Shown in pieces: positions 35,352-44,739 of a stretch of DNA of 64,000 nucleotides. The notes under the pieces are model-generated. The model was not told the DNA's origin, did no database searches, and was given only the letters and a program-made list of their open reading frames with translations. Numbering within the stretch: the stretch's first letter is position 1; every line of letters begins with the position of its first letter. The DNA comes from Aestuariivivens sediminicola (GTDB taxonomy: Bacteria; Bacteroidota; Bacteroidia; Flavobacteriales; Flavobacteriaceae), in contig NZ_JAKMCM010000001.1 in the NCBI RefSeq assembly GCF_022662015.1, positions 248,001-312,000 of the forward strand. The letters are read 5' to 3'. The position numbers and the translations under genes were made by a program.

Positions 35352-37613
35352 TTACCCTCTGACTTTATCCTTAAACTTATCGAATTCACTCTTCTGCACC
35401 TGCTTTGGCCAGGCATTGTTCGTGGTATCGACATCGGCTGTCTCTAAATCCGGATCCACAACAATACGTGTAATGGCCTTATCCGTTTTATACACCTTGG
35501 TTACTTCATGTTCGTTATAACGCCAAATCTGAGCGGGATACATTTCTCTTTCTTTAGAACCGTCTTCATAGGTCAACTCCACGATTATAGGCATGACTAA
35601 ACCACCCGGTTTTTCATAAGTCACCTGATAAAAATGTTTCGGTGCCTCTACTAATTTAGATCGTTCCTCATCGGGCAGGCTCTCCAGATAATTATTCAAG
35701 ACATCAAAATCTTCAACCGATTTTGCGTCGTTGGGGATAGTACCATCTTCCGCTTCGGCATAATATACTAACCTGTCCTTATAATCCTCCAAATTCATAT
35801 TATACAATTCGGCGATCTTCATAGCTCGTTCCGTCGGTTGGTCGGTCAAATAATATTGTTTCACCTCTTTCACGCCGATATCGGTATAGTCTGTCGTGTA
35901 GAACCAACCTCGCCAAAACCAATCTAAATCCATTGCTGAAGCATCTTCCATGGTTCTGAAAAAATCGGCAGGCGTTGGGTGTTTGAACATCCAGCGCTGG
36001 GAATATGTTCTAAATGCATAGTCGAACAATTCCGGTCCCATAATGGTGTGCCTTAACATGTATAAGCCTGCGGCCGGTTTGGTATAGGCATTCGGACCAA
36101 ACTGATGCACGTAATCTCCCTGAGACATAATGGGCGAAATATGGGATTGATCGCCTCCCATGTATGGGACGATATCCTTGGGTAAATTACCAGTGAAGAA
36201 ATTAGGATCATAATCCAACTCGGCCAGCGTTTCTACGAAGGAATTCAAGCCTTCATCCATCCAGGTCCATTGCCGTTCATCACTATTCACAATCATTGGA
36301 AAGAAGTTATGGCCTATTTCATGGGTTATCACACCTATCATACCTCTTTTTGTCCTCTCGTCATAAGAACCATCAGGATTCGGACGACCATAGTTAAAAC
36401 AGATCATGGGGTATTCCATGCCTTGTCTTTCAGAATGAACAGACACCGCCTTACTGTAAGGGTAATCAAAGGTTAATTTTGAATACTCCTCTAAAGTATT
36501 AGCCACTACTCGGGTAGAGTGTTCTTCCCACAACGGATTTCCCTCTTTCGGATACAAGGAAATGGCCATAACGGCGCGCCCATTAATATTTACTGCCATG
36601 GCATCCCAAATATATTTGCGTGATGAGGCAAATGCAAAGTCCCTGACTTGATCGGCCTTAAAATGCCATGTTTTTGTTTTGGTACTTCGCCCTTTTTCGT
36701 TTATTTCTGCTTCTTCCTGGGTAACAATAAATACCGGGTCTGTAAATGATTTCCTTGCCTGATTGAAACGTTTTTGCTGTTCCCTGGTAAGCACATCTTT
36801 TGGGTTTTGTAAGTCGCCCGTAGCCTCCAATAAATGATCGGCCGGAACTGTAATTTTTACTTCGAAATCTCCAAACTCCAAAGCGAATTCACTACGTCCC
36901 CAGAATTGCATGTTTTGCCATCCTTCCACATTATCGTATACGCAAAGCCGTGGATAAAACTGAGCAATCGTATAATTGTTATTTCCGTCGGGAAATGTTT
37001 CCAAACCAGAGCGTCCGCCATCAACATTAATGTCATTGATATTATACCACCATTTTATTTGAAACTTGAATACCTCTCCCGGAGCTAACGGCTTTGACAA
37101 ATTTATCCGCATCATCGTTTGATTGATATGATGAGATAGATCCGTACCATCGTCATTCTTTACATATTCTATCTTAAAACCACCGTCAAAACGATCTTTT
37201 AAATTGGTATTTGTAAACACCTGAGGCCCATTGAAAGGAGCATTGAATGTCTCTGTGGTTATATCGGGAGTCTTTGAGTTCTTGGCTCTCATATTCTGAT
37301 CGAGCTGAAGCCATAGGTATTCCAAATGATCCTTTGAATTATTGTGGTAGGTTATTTTTTCCTCTCCATAAATACGGTTATTGGCTTCGTCCAGGCGAAT
37401 GTCCATTACGTAATCCACCTTTTGCTGTGTGTAAGCATACCCGGGAGCGCCTGAGGCTGTTCGACTTTCATTTGGGGTAGCCAGCAGATCTTTCATTTGT
37501 CTAAACTTGTTCTGATCGGTATGACCCATTTGTCTGGCATTTTCAGATTCCTGTGCGTTCGCCCCTGTCGCAATGACAATAACGGATAAAAATAGAAATT
37601 TCAATAGTTTCAT
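35352..37613 (-). CDS. Secreted M1-family zinc aminopeptidase
   Basis: About 753 residues. Start 37613 gives a standard signal peptide (MKLLKFLFLSVIVIATGANA/QE); the longer frame from 37664 does not. The gluzincin site is intact: HEIGH (in MIGVITHEIGHNFF), then the Glu ligand in WMDEGLNS 18 residues on. The exopeptidase GxMEN motif is represented by QGMEYPM, with Tyr in place of Asn, so strict aminopeptidase specificity is uncertain. The protein acts in the periplasm or at the surface on peptides. It is the last gene of a three-gene minus-strand group with the DUF6702 and carboxypeptidase-regulatory-like genes. Confidence 0.92.
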   Translation of the reverse strand: MKLLKFLFLSVIVIATGANAQESENARQMGHTDQNKFRQMKDLLATPNESRTASGAPGYAYTQQKVDYVMDIRLDEANNRIYGEEKITYHNNSKDHLEYLWLQLDQNMRAKNSKTPDITTETFNAPFNGPQVFTNTNLKDRFDGGFKIEYVKNDDGTDLSHHINQTMMRINLSKPLAPGEVFKFQIKWWYNINDINVDGGRSGLETFPDGNNNYTIAQFYPRLCVYDNVEGWQNMQFWGRSEFALEFGDFEVKITVPADHLLEATGDLQNPKDVLTREQQKRFNQARKSFTDPVFIVTQEEAEINEKGRSTKTKTWHFKADQVRDFAFASSRKYIWDAMAVNINGRAVMAISLYPKEGNPLWEEHSTRVVANTLEEYSKLTFDYPYSKAVSVHSERQGMEYPMICFNYGRPNPDGSYDERTKRGMIGVITHEIGHNFFPMIVNSDERQWTWMDEGLNSFVETLAELDYDPNFFTGNLPKDIVPYMGGDQSHISPIMSQGDYVHQFGPNAYTKPAAGLYMLRHTIMGPELFDYAFRTYSQRWMFKHPTPADFFRTMEDASAMDLDWFWRGWFYTTDYTDIGVKEVKQYYLTDQPTERAMKIAELYNMNLEDYKDRLVYYAEAEDGTIPNDAKSVEDFDVLNNYLESLPDEERSKLVEAPKHFYQVTYEKPGGLVMPIIVELTYEDGSKEREMYPAQIWRYNEHEVTKVYKTDKAITRIVVDPDLETADVDTTNNAWPKQVQKSEFDKFKDKVRG

Positions 37614-37721
37614 CACGGATGTAGAATTATATAATGAATGCTTAACATATGGTTTAAACCCCATATGTTATGCAATTTTTAGCGCCGAAAATACTAAAAT
37701 TTGAACTCCTAGTTAAGGTTT

Positions 37722-38219
37722 TTAATTAAACTTTAACATTGCAGAAGGGCGTTGTTTAGTGAGTATCATGCTTTTATTCTTGGAGTATATCGAAGTCTTG
37801 ACCACATTCTGTTGGTCATCAAAAAGATCGAATAATAGCTGATTACTTATTTCGAAAGATTTAATATCGGCAACATCCTCAACCTCTATAAAGCATCGCA
37901 TGATATCACCATCATAATCTTTACCAATAAAACTAACGGGTTTCCCTAGCCCATTAATTTTTATTAAGAACTTCTCTTTAATGTATGTCCCGATATACTC
38001 ATCAGTCCTGCTTAACTCATCATTACCGGCAAGAATGATATTATCATCGTATCGCAATTTCAACAAATTCTCCATATCATCGATAAAAACCCTGGTGATA
38101 ATCTGAACGGATTGTTGTTCTTCTACATAATTAACCTCAGTGACACTTACATAAAACTTGTGCATTACATTTAATGCAAGGAGCGGGATTATAATTAAAC
38201 CTATCAAGATCCGATTCAT
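37722..38219 (-). CDS. DUF6702-like small envelope protein
   Basis: About 165 residues with an N-terminal hydrophobic segment that may be a signal peptide or anchor. The domain begins HKFYVSVTEVNY, followed by beta strands with the sequence VQIITRVFIDDMENLL, characteristic of the DUF6702 group found beside M1 peptidases in flavobacteria. Start 38219 is preferred; the upstream extension to 38321 is unrelated to the family. It may assist the neighbouring peptidase; function unknown. Confidence 0.83.
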   Translation of the reverse strand: MNRILIGLIIIPLLALNVMHKFYVSVTEVNYVEEQQSVQIITRVFIDDMENLLKLRYDDNIILAGNDELSRTDEYIGTYIKEKFLIKINGLGKPVSFIGKDYDGDIMRCFIEVEDVADIKSFEISNQLLFDLFDDQQNVVKTSIYSKNKSMILTKQRPSAMLKFN

Positions 38220-38469
38220 AAATAATGCGAATTTAGCTGATGCTAATGTAGATATTTGATTTTGATTTCTGTAATTGGTTTTCAAAAAGCATTCCAAAAA
38301 TTTAATCCATGTCTTTTTCATGTCATTTGATCCTTGACAACAGGATTTAACTTTCTATCTCCATAAAAATAGAATTCCTTGTTGAAAGAATTTAATTTTA
38401 ATACGCAACCTGCCCTAACAATCATAATTTTCTTGATTTAATCCATAGGGTAAGAGGAATTGGGCTTAG

Positions 38470-39264
38470 TTATTTATTCAAGAAGGTAACGCTTTTTTTA
38501 TACAGCAGTTCCAAAAACTCTAATTCCCTGCCATAATTCAACAACGAAAAATCGAAATCCTTACTTTCAACGTATGCGATAAATTCCGTGACACGATGTT
38601 CCGGTATCCCAAAATTATCAACCAGAAATTCTGATCCGAAATAATATTTAACCTTTTCTATCGGCACCTCGGGTACACCGGCTTGTTTTTTATTTTTTAC
38701 ATTAGAGCGAAACAGAGGCAACAATAACTGGTCCACGACATTTATGATGTTTAGCCCATTCACCATTGGTAAATCTTGCTGGCTTAGGGCAATATTATCA
38801 ATTTTATTGAGGTAATCCCTGTCAAATTGGAACTTATCACTGTTTTTTATACCAAAATAAAGTACATCCAGTTTTGGCCTGAATTTATTTCTGTCACTTA
38901 TGTCCATCTCCAAATTTCCCGTTAGATGTCCTTTAGGAAAAATAATCACCTCATCCAATTTATTTATTTCCTCTATGAGAAAAAGTTTCATGGATTTTGA
39001 CTGCACTATGTCGTTGTTCACCGTAAAACTTATATTTTGATATTGCAGAGCACTCACCTGTATGGTATCACCCAAACCAACGGCAATTTCAAATCGACCC
39101 TTCTCATCCGTGATCGTTCCCAATTTTGAGGACACATTATAAACTGTGATATCAGAAAGGTCATTCCCTTCAACAATGAGTTTACCGTTAACAATTATTC
39201 TATCGTATTCCTGGGCATATCCAACCAAACTCAACGATAAGAGGAGAAACACTATTTTTTTCAT
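38470..39264 (-). CDS. Secreted carboxypeptidase-regulatory-like protein
   Basis: 264 residues with a signal peptide (ending GYAQEYDR). An N-terminal carboxypeptidase-like regulatory (CarboxypepD_reg-like) beta-sandwich (about 25-110) includes GTITDEKGRFEIAVGLGDTI, as in TonB-dependent receptors but without a barrel. The C-terminal 150 residues are not recognised. It is upstream of the DUF6702 and M1 genes on the same strand. Probably an envelope protein; role unknown. Confidence 0.83.
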   Translation of the reverse strand: MKKIVFLLLSLSLVGYAQEYDRIIVNGKLIVEGNDLSDITVYNVSSKLGTITDEKGRFEIAVGLGDTIQVSALQYQNISFTVNNDIVQSKSMKLFLIEEINKLDEVIIFPKGHLTGNLEMDISDRNKFRPKLDVLYFGIKNSDKFQFDRDYLNKIDNIALSQQDLPMVNGLNIINVVDQLLLPLFRSNVKNKKQAGVPEVPIEKVKYYFGSEFLVDNFGIPEHRVTEFIAYVESKDFDFSLLNYGRELEFLELLYKKSVTFLNK

Positions 39265-39423
39265 ATCAATTCTTAATTTTTTTTAGGTTATCTACACATC
39301 CAATCCAAAATACAGAATGGATGATATGATATACTAAAGATAAGGATATTTTTATTGTTCTTCGGGTTATTCAAACATGAAGAAAACTTTGAATTTATTA
39401 TTTTTACTCAAAATGAATCGGTA

Positions 39424-40134
39424 ATGCGAAATTTAGTTATTGCGAGTACCTCAACACTACACGGAAGTGGTTTTTTGGAATATCTCTTGGATGAATTGGC
39501 TCTGTTTTTCAAGGATGCCCAGGAGATTTTGTTTATCCCCTACGCAAGACCTGGCGGGGTTTCTCATGACATGTACACCCTAAAGGCGAATGAGGCTTTT
39601 GAAAAAATTGGCAAAAAGGTGGTTGGCCTTCATACATTAGCACGCCCTGCAGAGGGCATTAAAAAGGCCCAGGCTATTTATACAGGCGGTGGAAACACCT
39701 TCGTTTTAACCGACCAATTATACAGATTCAATCTTTTAGAACCCTTGCGTGAAGGTTTATTGAATGGGACTCCTTACCTTGGAACAAGTGCGGGAAGCAA
39801 TATTTGCGGATTGAACATTAAAACCACCAATGACATGCCTATTGTATATCCACCCCATTTTGATGCCCTTGGGGTAGTACCCTTTAATATTAATCCACAT
39901 TATCTGGATCCAACTCCGGGAAGCAAGCACATGGGTGAAACTCGAGAAACCAGAATAAAAGAATTTCACCATTACAACACCGAGCCAGTAGTCGGCTTGA
40001 GGGAAGGGAGTTGGTTGAAGGTAAACGGAGCAACTGTCGTTCTAAAGGGCCATTTGAGCGCTCGCATTTTTGAACAGGGAAAAGTACCCTATGAGGTGGA
40101 CTCCGGAACGAACCTGGAGTTCTTGAATCAATAA
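39424..40134 (+). CDS. pepE: Alpha-aspartyl dipeptidase (peptidase E)
   Basis: Cytoplasmic serine peptidase of family S51, cleaving N-terminal Asp dipeptides. 236 residues from ATG 39424; the frame is open back to 39355 but that extension is unlike the family. Catalytic triad residues match the Salmonella enzyme with a shift of two: Ser122 (GTSAGSN), Asp137 and His159 (NPHY). The glycine-rich YTGGGNTF is at 86-93. Transcribed alone; a weak TATTTTTA is seen just upstream. Confidence 0.93.
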   Translation: MRNLVIASTSTLHGSGFLEYLLDELALFFKDAQEILFIPYARPGGVSHDMYTLKANEAFEKIGKKVVGLHTLARPAEGIKKAQAIYTGGGNTFVLTDQLYRFNLLEPLREGLLNGTPYLGTSAGSNICGLNIKTTNDMPIVYPPHFDALGVVPFNINPHYLDPTPGSKHMGETRETRIKEFHHYNTEPVVGLREGSWLKVNGATVVLKGHLSARIFEQGKVPYEVDSGTNLEFLNQ

Positions 40135-40171
40135 ATCTGTCTTCTTCAAAAAAATAGCCTTGATATTTACC

Positions 40172-40594
40172 TTACAGCCATTTTAAAAAATGGTAGCCTA
40201 ATATTTTAAAGTCTTCGTTAAAATAGAATTTATGCGATTTATGATTGCTTACATAGGTATTCAATTCTATGGCCTCGTAGCCCTTTTCAGATACATATGC
40301 ATATATCCAATCAAAAAATTGCTTGCCATACCCTTTACCCCGAAAGGCGTCTTCGATGAAAACATGATCCGGTTCCACACTTTTTCCGGAATAATGACGT
40401 GTACAATACCAGAGCCCACAAACCCCAATAATAAGGTCATTAATAATCATGACTGCACACTCATAATTCTGCACTACCATCTCCGAAAAACGCTCTTCCA
40501 GCACATCAAAAGGAATCTCTTTCTGGTTTAGTTTGTACACTAACGGAATAATTTCATTAATCCGCTCTTTTTCTAAAATTTTAAATTCAAGCAT
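40172..40594 (-). CDS. GNAT-family acetyltransferase
   Basis: 140-residue N-acetyltransferase. The acetyl-CoA binding motif RGKGYGKQFFDWI follows the beta strand EPDHVFIEDAF; the final strand-helix is LNTYVSNHKSHKFYFNEDF. Substrate unknown. It is convergent with pepE, with 37 bases between them, and no terminator is obvious. Confidence 0.88.
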   Translation of the reverse strand: MLEFKILEKERINEIIPLVYKLNQKEIPFDVLEERFSEMVVQNYECAVMIINDLIIGVCGLWYCTRHYSGKSVEPDHVFIEDAFRGKGYGKQFFDWIYAYVSEKGYEAIELNTYVSNHKSHKFYFNEDFKILGYHFLKWL

Positions 40595-40689
40595 ATGGCC
40601 TATTTTAATACGTTACCAATTACAATACGAAAGGCAGAAGCAGCAATTTTAAAATTATAGCATTATCGTTGTATTAACAAATAATATTT

Positions 40690-40755
40690 ATGAATACAAG
40701 GCCTATAAAATTCTGGTTCATAGTTGGAATTGCCACAGCCTATATATTTCGTTAA
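40690..40755 (+). CDS. Candidate 21-residue single-helix micropeptide
   Basis: An ATG-to-TAA frame, starting MNTRPIKFWF and ending AYIFR, has positive ends and a hydrophobic core of about 14 residues, the profile of a small membrane peptide. There is a TAATATTT element upstream. It could equally be chance or a remnant; no neighbour supports it. Confidence 0.18.
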   Translation: MNTRPIKFWFIVGIATAYIFR

Positions 40756-40844
40756 ATCATGGCGTCAGCGAGACGTAAACCCGTATTCCGGAGGAAAGCA
40801 GACCATTTACATGACTTCTGATAAATAAAAACAGATCTGAATTA

Positions 40845-40874
40845 TAAAAAAAAGGCCCTTTAATAAGGGCCTTT
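40845..40874 (-). terminator. Terminator of the ankyrin-repeat gene
   Basis: AAAGGCCCTT (40851-40860), loop TAAT, AAGGGCCTTT (40865-40874). On the minus strand a run of T residues follows. Confidence 0.9.
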
Positions 40875-40918
40875 CTCAGAGTGACTAGCTCTAAACTAAT
40901 TATAACTAATAATTATTC

Positions 40919-41311
40919 TTATTTTTTCTTCGACATAGCTTCTTCTAAAATCGCATGTGCTTTTTCAGCTTTATGAATTTCCGCATATTTCAAAGCGGTC
41001 ATCCCTTTATCCGATTTTACTTTCAGTTCAGCACCATTCGCTATCAACAGTTTTAAGATTTCACATCTGTTAAACTTGGCGGCATACATAACCGGTGTCA
41101 TACCGTTAGACTTGGCATTGACATCAGCTCCTAAATTGATAAGTTTTCTCACGGTCTCTATATCGCCTTTAGCAATAGAAACGCAGAAAGGGCTGACCTT
41201 ATAGACAGCTGTTTTGGTGTAAAGATCTGAATTTGTGTTTACGGATTTGGCATTCGCGGTTACAACCGAAAAACATAATGCCATAGCAGAAATGATTAAC
41301 GTTTTTTTCAT
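40919..41311 (-). CDS. Exported ankyrin-repeat protein
   Basis: About 130 residues from ATG 41311. A signal peptide (cleavage near TANA/KS) is followed by roughly three ankyrin repeats: FCVSIAKGDIETVRKLINLG, TPVMYAAKFNRCEILKLL and TALKYAEIHKAEKAHAIL. Ankyrin repeats mediate protein contacts; exported short forms occur in many flavobacteria. The longer frame from 41368 lacks a signal-like start. No partner is evident. Confidence 0.87.
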   Translation of the reverse strand: MKKTLIISAMALCFSVVTANAKSVNTNSDLYTKTAVYKVSPFCVSIAKGDIETVRKLINLGADVNAKSNGMTPVMYAAKFNRCEILKLLIANGAELKVKSDKGMTALKYAEIHKAEKAHAILEEAMSKKK

Positions 41312-41525
41312 GATGAAAGATTTAAATTGATTAATGATTCGTTTTTTGATACAATAAAGAGACGACAATATTTTTAATCTGTTACATAAAAAATAGAAAA
41401 TAACATGTTTTTAACGTTTCTTTTGCATTTCTTTAATACAACCAAATCATTATTAGCAATATCAAAAAAATCTTTGAAACACTATATTCCTTAAGCCTTT
41501 AAAGAGGTATCTGGTGTATCTTTCT

Positions 41526-41533
41526 TATCTTTG
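41526..41533 (+). promoter_or_regulatory. -7 element of the gpmI promoter
   Basis: TATCTTTG matches TAnnTTTG; transcription would start near 41540, shortly before the candidate ATG codons 41546 and 41558. Confidence 0.55.
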
Positions 41534-41545
41534 TTGTATAAAATA

Positions 41546-43075
41546 ATGGCATCAATTATGAATAAAAAAGTTATCCTGATGATTCTTGATGGATGGGGGC
41601 ATTCTCCAGATCCTAAGGTATCTGCTATCGATAATGCTGACACACCATTTATAGATTCACTATATAAAAAATATCCCTCTGCTCAATTACGAACCGATGG
41701 TTTGAATGTAGGTCTTCCGGAAGGCCAAATGGGCAATAGCGAGGTCGGACATATGAATCTGGGAGCCGGAAGAATTGTATATCAGGACTTGGTTAAGGTG
41801 AATTTAGCCGTTGAAAAAAATACGCTTGAAAAGGAACCTACCTTGATTAATGCCTTCAAATATGCCAAAGAAAACGGGAAGCAGGTGCATTTCCTTGGTC
41901 TTTTAAGCGATGGCGGCGTTCATTCCCATATTAATCATTTATTAGGGCTAATTGATGCTGCTAACGAGTATGGCCTGGACCAAACTTTTGTGCATGCCTT
42001 TACTGATGGTCGCGATGTAAGTCCAACATCCGGTTCTGGTTTTGTAAGGCAGCTGGAAGACCATATTAAAAACAGCAATACCAAGTTAGCCAGCATTACC
42101 GGCCGCTATTATGCCATGGACAGAGATAAGCGTTGGGAGCGGGTGAAATTGGCATATGATGCCATAGTTAACGGATTAGGAGAACACTCCAGTAATGCCG
42201 TTCATACGATTGAGCAGAATTATAAAGAGGGGATCACGGACGAATTCATTAAACCAATAATTATGGTTGATGCTAATGACGAGCCTGTTGCTACAGTTAA
42301 AGATGGCGATGTTATTCTATTTTTCAACTTCAGAACAGACAGGGGTCGAGAACTTACGGAAGTGTTATCTCAAAAGGATTTTCATGAGTATAATATGCAT
42401 AAATTGAATTTACACTATGTAACGCTGACCAATTATGATGACACCTATGAAAATATTAAAGTCATATTCAATAAGGAAAACTTAACCGAAACCTTGGGAG
42501 AAGTCCTTGAGAAGCATCATAAAACACAAATTAGAATAGCGGAAACTGAAAAATACCCTCATGTTACGTTCTTCTTTTCAGGTGGTAGAGAAACACCTTT
42601 TGAAGGTGAAAAACGCATTTTGAGAAACTCTCCGAAAGTAGCGACTTACGATCTTAAGCCCGAGATGAGCGCTTACGAATTGCGTGATGCGCTAATCCCT
42701 GAACTACAAAAAGGTGAAGTAGATTTTGTCTGTCTTAATTTTGCTAACGGCGATATGGTCGGACATACGGGAGTCATGGAAGCGGCCGTAAAAGCGTGTG
42801 AAGCCGTAGACGCCTGTGTTAAGGATGTGATTACTGCAGCCTTAGAAAATGATTATGCAACTTTATTAATTGCCGACCATGGTAATTGTGAAACAATGAT
42901 TAACCCCGACGGATCGCCTCATACAGCACATACAACGAATCCCGTTCCGTTCATTCTGATTGATAATGAATTAAAATCTATAAAAGATGGAATTTTGGGT
43001 GATGTCGCCCCTACTATCCTCAAACTCATGGGTATCGAGCAACCAAAAGCAATGACGAGGCATTCCTTAATTTAA
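41546..43075 (+). CDS. gpmI: 2,3-bisphosphoglycerate-independent phosphoglycerate mutase
   Basis: Glycolytic and gluconeogenic enzyme interconverting 3- and 2-phosphoglycerate through a phosphoserine; about 509 residues, normal length. Alkaline-phosphatase fold with metal ligands in LMILDGWG, nucleophile Ser in MGNSEVGHMNLG, FTDGRDVSP, DRDKRW and the C-terminal LIADHGNCE and HTAHTTNP. Two starts are possible, 41546 (MASIMNKK) and 41558 (MNKK); the promoter at 41526-41533 rules out the TTG at 41531. Confidence 0.96.
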   Translation: MASIMNKKVILMILDGWGHSPDPKVSAIDNADTPFIDSLYKKYPSAQLRTDGLNVGLPEGQMGNSEVGHMNLGAGRIVYQDLVKVNLAVEKNTLEKEPTLINAFKYAKENGKQVHFLGLLSDGGVHSHINHLLGLIDAANEYGLDQTFVHAFTDGRDVSPTSGSGFVRQLEDHIKNSNTKLASITGRYYAMDRDKRWERVKLAYDAIVNGLGEHSSNAVHTIEQNYKEGITDEFIKPIIMVDANDEPVATVKDGDVILFFNFRTDRGRELTEVLSQKDFHEYNMHKLNLHYVTLTNYDDTYENIKVIFNKENLTETLGEVLEKHHKTQIRIAETEKYPHVTFFFSGGRETPFEGEKRILRNSPKVATYDLKPEMSAYELRDALIPELQKGEVDFVCLNFANGDMVGHTGVMEAAVKACEAVDACVKDVITAALENDYATLLIADHGNCETMINPDGSPHTAHTTNPVPFILIDNELKSIKDGILGDVAPTILKLMGIEQPKAMTRHSLI

Positions 43076-43116
43076 AAATTTGTAGCTTTACTTATACAAA
43101 ATGAAGCTCCATATTT

Positions 43117-43527
43117 ATGCTTTTGAACCAATCCATAATTATTGCAGTCGATTTTGATGGTACTATAGTCGAAGATGTATACCCAAAAATTGGAAAACCT
43201 GTACTATTTGCTTTTGAAACATTACGAAAATTGCAGGATCAAGGCCATAGACTGATACTTTGGAGTTATCGCTCCGGAAAACGTCTGGAAGAGGCTGTGG
43301 CCTTTTGCGAAAACCATGGCATTGTATTTTATGCCGTAAACAAGAGCTATCCGGAAGAACAATATACCCATGACCAAAGCCGAAAAATTCACGCTGATAT
43401 ATTTATAGACGATCGCAATATTGGAGGGTTCATGGGATGGGGGAAGGTCTATCAAAAACTTGTTGGTGCCGAAATTCCTGCCTTTAAAAAACAGAAAAAA
43501 AGACACTTTTTGGATTTCTTCAGATGA
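43117..43527 (+). CDS. HAD-superfamily hydrolase, BT0820-like
   Basis: 136-residue small HAD protein. The nucleophile loop is AVDFDGTIVED (Asp12, Asp14), motif II is in LILWSYR and the C-terminal acidic motif in FIDDRNIGG. It resembles the Bacteroides BT0820-type small phosphatases of unknown substrate. Between gpmI and map on the same strand with separate promoter-like elements; TAGCTTTA lies just upstream. Confidence 0.88.
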   Translation: MLLNQSIIIAVDFDGTIVEDVYPKIGKPVLFAFETLRKLQDQGHRLILWSYRSGKRLEEAVAFCENHGIVFYAVNKSYPEEQYTHDQSRKIHADIFIDDRNIGGFMGWGKVYQKLVGAEIPAFKKQKKRHFLDFFR

Positions 43528-43570
43528 TCAATTATCAAAAGGGTTTATAAGGAGAACTGTTTATTTTAAG

Positions 43571-43578
43571 TATCTTTG
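43571..43578 (+). promoter_or_regulatory. -7 element of the map promoter
   Basis: TATCTTTG matches TAnnTTTG and lies 17 bases before the ATG at 43595. It supports that start over the longer open frame from 43421. Confidence 0.6.
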
Positions 43579-43594
43579 CCATTATTTTAATAGG

Positions 43595-44413
43595 ATGATT
43601 GTAGTTAAAACCAAGGAGGAAATAGAGTTAATTCGAGAAAGCGCCTTAATCGTCTCAAAGACGCTGGGTCTTTTAGCCGCAGAAATTAGGCCCGGGGTGT
43701 CTACACTGCAATTGGATAAAATCGCAGAAGAATTTATAAGAGATCATGGTGCGGTACCTGGATTTTTAGGTCTTTATGATTTTCCGAATACGCTATGTAC
43801 AAGTCCAAATGACCAGGTGGTCCATGGCATTCCCAATAATGAGCCCCTAGAGGAAGGGGATATCATATCAATAGATTGTGGTGCCCTCAAAAATGGTTTT
43901 TACGGTGATCATGCCTACACGTTTGCTGTTGGTGAAATTGACCCCGAGACTCAAAAACTATTAGACATCACCAAGGAATCCTTATACATTGGCATTCGCG
44001 CTTTTAAGAAGAATAATCGTGTCGGCGATGTAGGTTATGCCATTCAGAACTATTGCGAATCTCATGGTTATGGGGTCGTTCGCGAATTGGTGGGACATGG
44101 TTTAGGAAGGAAAATGCATGAAGATCCGGAAATGCCCAACTACGGTAAACGTGGAAAGGGCAAAAAGTTCATCGAAGGCATGGTGGTGGCAATTGAACCT
44201 ATGATTAATATGGGAACCCATCGTATAAAACAACATTCCGATGGTTGGACCATTACGACTTTAGACCATAAACCCAGTGCCCATTTTGAACATGATGTCG
44301 CTTTAGTAGACGGTAAACCGGAATTGCTCTCCACCTTCGCTTACATTTATGAGGCATTGGGCATTGAAAGTAATGAAGAAGCGGAATTTAGACAACAACA
44401 ACTTGTTTTATAG
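43595..44413 (+). CDS. map: Methionine aminopeptidase, type I
   Basis: Removes the initiator methionine from new proteins. 272 residues from ATG 43595. Dinuclear metal ligands are seen in SIDCGA, YGDHAYTF, ELVGHGLG, AIEPM and HFEHDVAL (Asp, Asp, His, Glu, Glu). The VGHGLGRKMHEDP motif is classical. Starts 68 bases after the HAD gene ends and is followed by the cupin gene after 2 bases. Confidence 0.96.
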   Translation: MIVVKTKEEIELIRESALIVSKTLGLLAAEIRPGVSTLQLDKIAEEFIRDHGAVPGFLGLYDFPNTLCTSPNDQVVHGIPNNEPLEEGDIISIDCGALKNGFYGDHAYTFAVGEIDPETQKLLDITKESLYIGIRAFKKNNRVGDVGYAIQNYCESHGYGVVRELVGHGLGRKMHEDPEMPNYGKRGKGKKFIEGMVVAIEPMINMGTHRIKQHSDGWTITTLDHKPSAHFEHDVALVDGKPELLSTFAYIYEALGIESNEEAEFRQQQLVL

Positions 44414-44415
44414 TT

Positions 44416-44733
44416 ATGAATCATCTGTTTTCAGAGATCCCGGAAAAACAACTTGCCAAAGGCATATCAGGAAAATATATTCATACCGAAAATAACACGG
44501 TGGGACTTATTACTATTGAAAAGGGGGCCGTGTTACCTGCACACGCCCATATTCACGAACAAATAACCCAGGTCATTTCGGGAAAATTAGAAATGACAAT
44601 CGATGGGAACACACTTGTTCTTGAACCAGATTCCATAACGGTCATCCCCTCAAACGCTGTTCACAGTGCAGTCGCACTTACGGATTGTACAGTCATCGAC
44701 ACTTTTCATCCCGTTCGTGAAGATTATAAATAA
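44416..44733 (+). CDS. Small cupin-domain protein
   Basis: 105 residues forming one cupin barrel. Metal-binding motif 1 is visible as PAHAHIHEQITQVISG and motif 2 as PSNAVHSAVAL. Function unknown; such proteins are often isomerases, dioxygenases or sugar-acid binding. It starts 2 bases after the map stop and is followed by the methyltransferase after 6 bases, suggesting one transcript. Confidence 0.87.
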   Translation: MNHLFSEIPEKQLAKGISGKYIHTENNTVGLITIEKGAVLPAHAHIHEQITQVISGKLEMTIDGNTLVLEPDSITVIPSNAVHSAVALTDCTVIDTFHPVREDYK

Positions 44734-44739
44734 CCACCT

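Larger units (their letters stand above)
40595..40918. other. Intergenic region with a possible micro-ORF
   Basis: About 324 bases between two minus-strand genes. A 21-codon plus-strand ORF (40690-40755) encodes a very short hydrophobic peptide. A terminator for the ankyrin gene is at 40845-40874. Nothing else is seen. Confidence 0.4.

Noticed and set aside
43421-43594. N-terminal extension of methionine aminopeptidase
   Set aside because: Overlaps the HAD gene, and the TATCTTTG promoter element at 43571-43578 lies inside it; start 43595 gives the normal protein.
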